The notes beneath the pieces were generated by a model, which was not told where the DNA came from, did not search any database, and saw nothing but the letters and a program-made list of their open reading frames with translations. A program made the translations under genes and the position numbers. Positions 61,189-64,000 of a stretch of 64,000 nucleotides of DNA are shown here, one piece after another; position 1 is the stretch's first letter, and each line of letters starts with the position of its first letter. The stretch comes from Winogradskyella sp. (GTDB lineage: Bacteria; Bacteroidota; Bacteroidia; Flavobacteriales; Flavobacteriaceae). The stretch spans positions 48,650 through 112,649 of the forward strand of contig PBLD01000007.1 of the NCBI GenBank assembly GCA_002722255.1, in the 5' to 3' direction.

Positions 61189-61220
61189 TGTTTTGCGATT
61201 AAAACTGATAGTAACCTATA

Positions 61221-61841
61221 CTATTTCTCATTTGGATTTTTGTACTTGATTAACTCTTCATTGTATAAAAAACCATCTTGAGTTTGTGTCATTTTAATAA
61301 AGTTTTTAATTTCTGGTGCATACAACCAAACTTCATCCGTTTGTGCATTGTAACCTCTGGAATTTGAAACAATTCCTTTGTATTCAATGGTGTACGCCAT
61401 AAATGTACCTGCATCTACAGTTTCTTGTTTATAAGATACTACTTTTGCATCTTGACTTTGAGTTCCTGTAGTACCATCTTGACTGGTCCAGTTTTTTTCA
61501 TATTTCCATGTCTCACCAACTTTTAAAGGCCACTTGTATTTTGGTGTTTCGCTCTCTTCTGGCTTTGTAATGTCTGATAGTGGAATTGTATCTTTTCCGA
61601 TTGTCATACCTAAAACGCCATTTTTACTAACAATTTCTCGTGTGTCTTCTCCTTCTGAACGTACTTCACCTTCAGTGGTTATTCCTTTATATTTCCAAGT
61701 CCATGTTTCACCAACCATATAATCGTTTAATGTTGGTTGTTTTGCTAATGAATCTGTATTTTCACTACAAGATGTCAACAATGAAATAAGCACTAGATAT
61801 ACAACTTTTACTATTCCGAATACTACTTTTAAATAACTCAT
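61221..61841 (-). CDS. Lipoprotein of unknown function
   Basis: The lipobox LLTSC (about residues 21-25) follows a hydrophobic stretch. The 206-residue product is beta-rich, with Trp-containing repeats (VGETWTWKYKG and VGETWKYEKNW) about 60 residues apart that suggest an internal duplication. I do not recognise a family. It is probably cotranscribed with the S15-like hydrolase gene. Confidence 0.8.
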   Translation of the reverse strand: MSYLKVVFGIVKVVYLVLISLLTSCSENTDSLAKQPTLNDYMVGETWTWKYKGITTEGEVRSEGEDTREIVSKNGVLGMTIGKDTIPLSDITKPEESETPKYKWPLKVGETWKYEKNWTSQDGTTGTQSQDAKVVSYKQETVDAGTFMAYTIEYKGIVSNSRGYNAQTDEVWLYAPEIKNFIKMTQTQDGFLYNEELIKYKNPNEK

Positions 61842-61960
61842 AATAAGACTTTTAAATTAATGATAACACAAAGTAAAGGTGTCTGTTTCTATCAAAAAAG
61901 CAAAAGTACATGAGCGTAAATAAATGTAAATGAACGTTATTAAATTAAACGATTGCAGCT

Positions 61961-62683
61961 TTATAAACTGTTCCAGTTTTTAAACTTAACAGACTGTCTG
62001 CTAGACACTTCCACCTTTTCTCCAGTAGTTAATATAATTTGTAATTTATTGTTGAAGTATGGATGAATCTCTTTGATGTAGTGTATATTAATCATTTGGC
62101 TACGATTCACACGGAAAAAGACTTTAGGATCTAATTTCTCTGCTAATAAATTTAAAGAGCGCTTTATCATTGCTTTCTCAGAACCAAAATAAAGACGTGC
62201 ATAATTTTCTAAAGATTCAATAAAATAAATATCTGTTAGCGGAATGAAATGACATTTTTCACCATCTTTTATAAATATCTTTTGATGCATGGGCAAGACT
62301 GTAGGCTCTAATTTCACTCGATTAGACAGTTCTTCCTTCACTTTTTCAATAGTTTTAGAAAAACGTTCATCTCTTAAAGGTTTTACTAAATAATCTAAAG
62401 CGTTCATCTCAAAAGCTTTTACAGCATATTGATCGTAAGCTGTTGTAAAAACAACGTCTGGCACATTGGTTAACTCCTCCAATAAATCAAACCCAGATTT
62501 CCCTGGCATGTGGATATCTAAAAACAATAGATCTGGCTTTAAGTCTTCAATTAAAGTTATGGCCTCATCTACATGACTTGCTTCACCTATAATTTGAAAC
62601 TCTTGATGTTTTTCTAATGCACGTTTTACTTCTTCTCTCGCCAAACGTTCATCATCAATGATTATGGTTTTAAATCTTTTCAT
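61961..62683 (-). CDS. LytTR-family response regulator (second pair)
   Basis: The ATG at 62683 is preferred to a TTG 6 bases earlier. The 240-residue product has a receiver domain (Asp in DLLFLDIHMPGKSGFDLLEE, Lys in YLVKPLRDE) and a LytTR DNA-binding domain (FFRVNRSQMINIHYIKEI, EVSSRQSVKFKNW). It overlaps the end of the kinase gene by 14 bases, so the two are coupled. Targets are not known; the lipoprotein and hydrolase genes downstream are candidates. Confidence 0.94.
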   Translation of the reverse strand: MKRFKTIIIDDERLAREEVKRALEKHQEFQIIGEASHVDEAITLIEDLKPDLLFLDIHMPGKSGFDLLEELTNVPDVVFTTAYDQYAVKAFEMNALDYLVKPLRDERFSKTIEKVKEELSNRVKLEPTVLPMHQKIFIKDGEKCHFIPLTDIYFIESLENYARLYFGSEKAMIKRSLNLLAEKLDPKVFFRVNRSQMINIHYIKEIHPYFNNKLQIILTTGEKVEVSSRQSVKFKNWNSL

Positions 62684-63761
62684 CTTCAATATGCATTGGA
62701 ATTAATATTTCTGCAACTACACAGTCATTTTCTTTCGCTATTAAACTAAAACTAGCCTTGCCTTTATATTGGATATCTAGGCGTTTTTTTAAGTTTTTTA
62801 TACCTAATCCAGCACTTTTATCATTATTAATTGCTCCAGGGTTCTCAACAGTAATACAAATATTAGCATCCTGTTTATTTATTTCTAAAAAGACAACACC
62901 ACCTCCAACTTTTAAGTCGATACCATGTTTTATGGCATTTTCAACTAACAGCTGAATACTTAACGTGGGAATCTTATAACTAATAAGGTCATTGTCAATA
63001 TTGGTTTTTAGTTGCAGTCGTTCTTCAAAACGCATTTTTTCTAATTCTATATAATCATAAACTAAAGCAAGTTCATTTTTAATAGATATTAAACCTTTGT
63101 CTTTTTCATATAATGATGATCGCAATAAATCTGATAATAAATCAATTGCTCTTCTTGCTACATTAGGATTTTCGATGACCAACGATTTAATTGAGTTTAA
63201 GGAATTGAATAAGAAATGTGGATTTAATTGAGCTGATAAATTATCTAATTGAGCTTGTTTTGCTATTAAAGATAATTGAGCATTTTCTTTAGCGGTAACA
63301 ACTTCCTTCTGATAATAATGATACAAGTGATATGCCAAAACCCAAATAGACATTAATCGAAGTCCTGTAAGTAATATTGGATCCCAATAAATAATTGCCT
63401 GTAATAAGTTTTTATTCTCGCCTGCTATGAAAGTCCAGTATGCATACCATTTCAAATTATTCAATAACACATATAAAACAGCTAATAAAAGTATGGTAGG
63501 CACTAAACGGATTAGTAATTTTTTTATGGGCAAACTACTCCATTTTGCTTTTAAGGCAAATCGTCTGTACATGTGTGTTAAAAATATTCCTATGGAAATA
63601 TCTAATACGTAATTTAACAGTGTATAAAAAATGCCGTAATTATCTCTTGTGTATACTGTATATGCCCAATAAACAGAAACGATACTCCATCCTATTAATT
63701 GACATTTCCAATAAAGAGATAGTCTTGTATTACTATTATTTGTTTTTTTATTGATATCCAT
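62670..63761 (-). CDS. LytS-type histidine kinase
   Basis: A 363-residue sensor kinase. The ATG at 63761 (MDINKKTNNSNTRLSLYWK) is preferred to a longer frame. Four membrane helices fill about residues 18-155. The His_kinase domain contains LSAQLNPHFLFNSLNSIKSLV with the His (about 195), and the ATPase part includes LVENAIKHGIDLKVGGG and GLGIKNLKKRL. No large periplasmic domain is present, so the signal is probably sensed in the membrane. It pairs with the LytTR regulator. Confidence 0.93.
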   Translation of the reverse strand: MDINKKTNNSNTRLSLYWKCQLIGWSIVSVYWAYTVYTRDNYGIFYTLLNYVLDISIGIFLTHMYRRFALKAKWSSLPIKKLLIRLVPTILLLAVLYVLLNNLKWYAYWTFIAGENKNLLQAIIYWDPILLTGLRLMSIWVLAYHLYHYYQKEVVTAKENAQLSLIAKQAQLDNLSAQLNPHFLFNSLNSIKSLVIENPNVARRAIDLLSDLLRSSLYEKDKGLISIKNELALVYDYIELEKMRFEERLQLKTNIDNDLISYKIPTLSIQLLVENAIKHGIDLKVGGGVVFLEINKQDANICITVENPGAINNDKSAGLGIKNLKKRLDIQYKGKASFSLIAKENDCVVAEILIPMHIEDEKI

Positions 63762-63883
63762 TCCTAAACAAAGCAACAAAATACTTTAAAATAGTGAAAG
63801 GAAAAGTACAGGAACGTCAAATATGAGGTTTAAGTGCTATTTAAAAACAGCAAACTAGGTTTAAACCGTTCTAACTTTCTGAA

Positions 63884-64000
63884 TCAATTTATATGCTCTA
63901 AAACCCAGCTCGATACTTCTTTTAATGCGATTGGAGAAAATGTTTGCTCTATCTTTCTATATTCATCCATCTTTCCTGTTTCACACTCTTGAAAAAAATG
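63884..64000 (-). CDS. C-terminal end of a gene cut by the window edge, perhaps an alpha/beta hydrolase
   Basis: The frame is open from the window edge to a TGA at 63884-63886, giving 38 residues. They contain ECETGKMDEYRKIEQTFSPI and end SSWVLEHIN. The pattern GKMxEYxKIExTFSPxAL is one I associate with the end of some Bacteroidetes alpha/beta hydrolases, but too little is visible for a firm call. Confidence 0.45.
   Translation of the reverse strand, partial: HFFQECETGKMDEYRKIEQTFSPIALKEVSSWVLEHIN

Overview
The window is AT-rich chromosomal DNA from a gliding member of the Flavobacteriaceae (Bacteroidetes). The evidence is gldF and gldG, a type IX secretion (T9SS) sorting domain, SusC-like TonB receptors, LytTR/LytS two-component pairs, many small lipoproteins, and promoters of the Bacteroidetes form (TTTG, 19-21 bases, TAnnTTTG). 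I saw no rRNA, tRNA, CRISPR array, prophage or insertion sequence. No gene-free stretch exceeds 300 bases.

Layout. 1-25 kb is mostly housekeeping: xerD (cut by the window edge), rny, a candidate 6S RNA, zapA and a coiled-coil partner, an M23 peptidase with a TonB receptor, a cysteine desulfurase, an Smr protein, rocD, rlmD, purC, phoH, an S-adenosylmethionine hydrolase-family gene, gldF-x-gldG and dnaN. 25-32 kb holds a lipoprotein, a duplicated leucine-rich/beta-helix T9SS cargo protein and a LytTR regulator with a propeller-type histidine kinase. 32-54 kb is a sulfur and respiration island, nearly all on the minus strand. 54-64 kb is accessory: a MORN-repeat protein, hydrolases, lipoproteins and a second LytTR/LytS pair.

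The island is the most interesting part. It encodes two sulfide:quinone oxidoreductase-type flavoproteins, two CstB-like persulfide dioxygenase-rhodanese fusions, a single-domain rhodanese, a thioredoxin, a diheme cytochrome c/DUF3365 lipoprotein, a TauE/SafE exporter, cytochrome bd oxidase, a peroxiredoxin and a TolC-MFP-RND efflux operon. Eight minus-strand transcription units in it start with the same promoter design: a palindrome GTAAC-N4-GTTAC whose centre lies 33 bases (32 in one case) upstream of the centre of a TAnnTTTG-like -7 box, where the -33 element should be. I read this as one regulon controlled by an unseen regulator, probably of the CRP/FNR type. It would couple sulfide oxidation to quinone reduction, and quinol oxidation to the sulfide-tolerant cytochrome bd.

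Two genes of 45 and 48 codons lie inside the island. Several intergenic elements look structured: the 6S candidate, a phoH-purC element, a REP-like palindrome after the RND gene, and paired palindromes, one of which supplies the C-terminal tail of a coding sequence.
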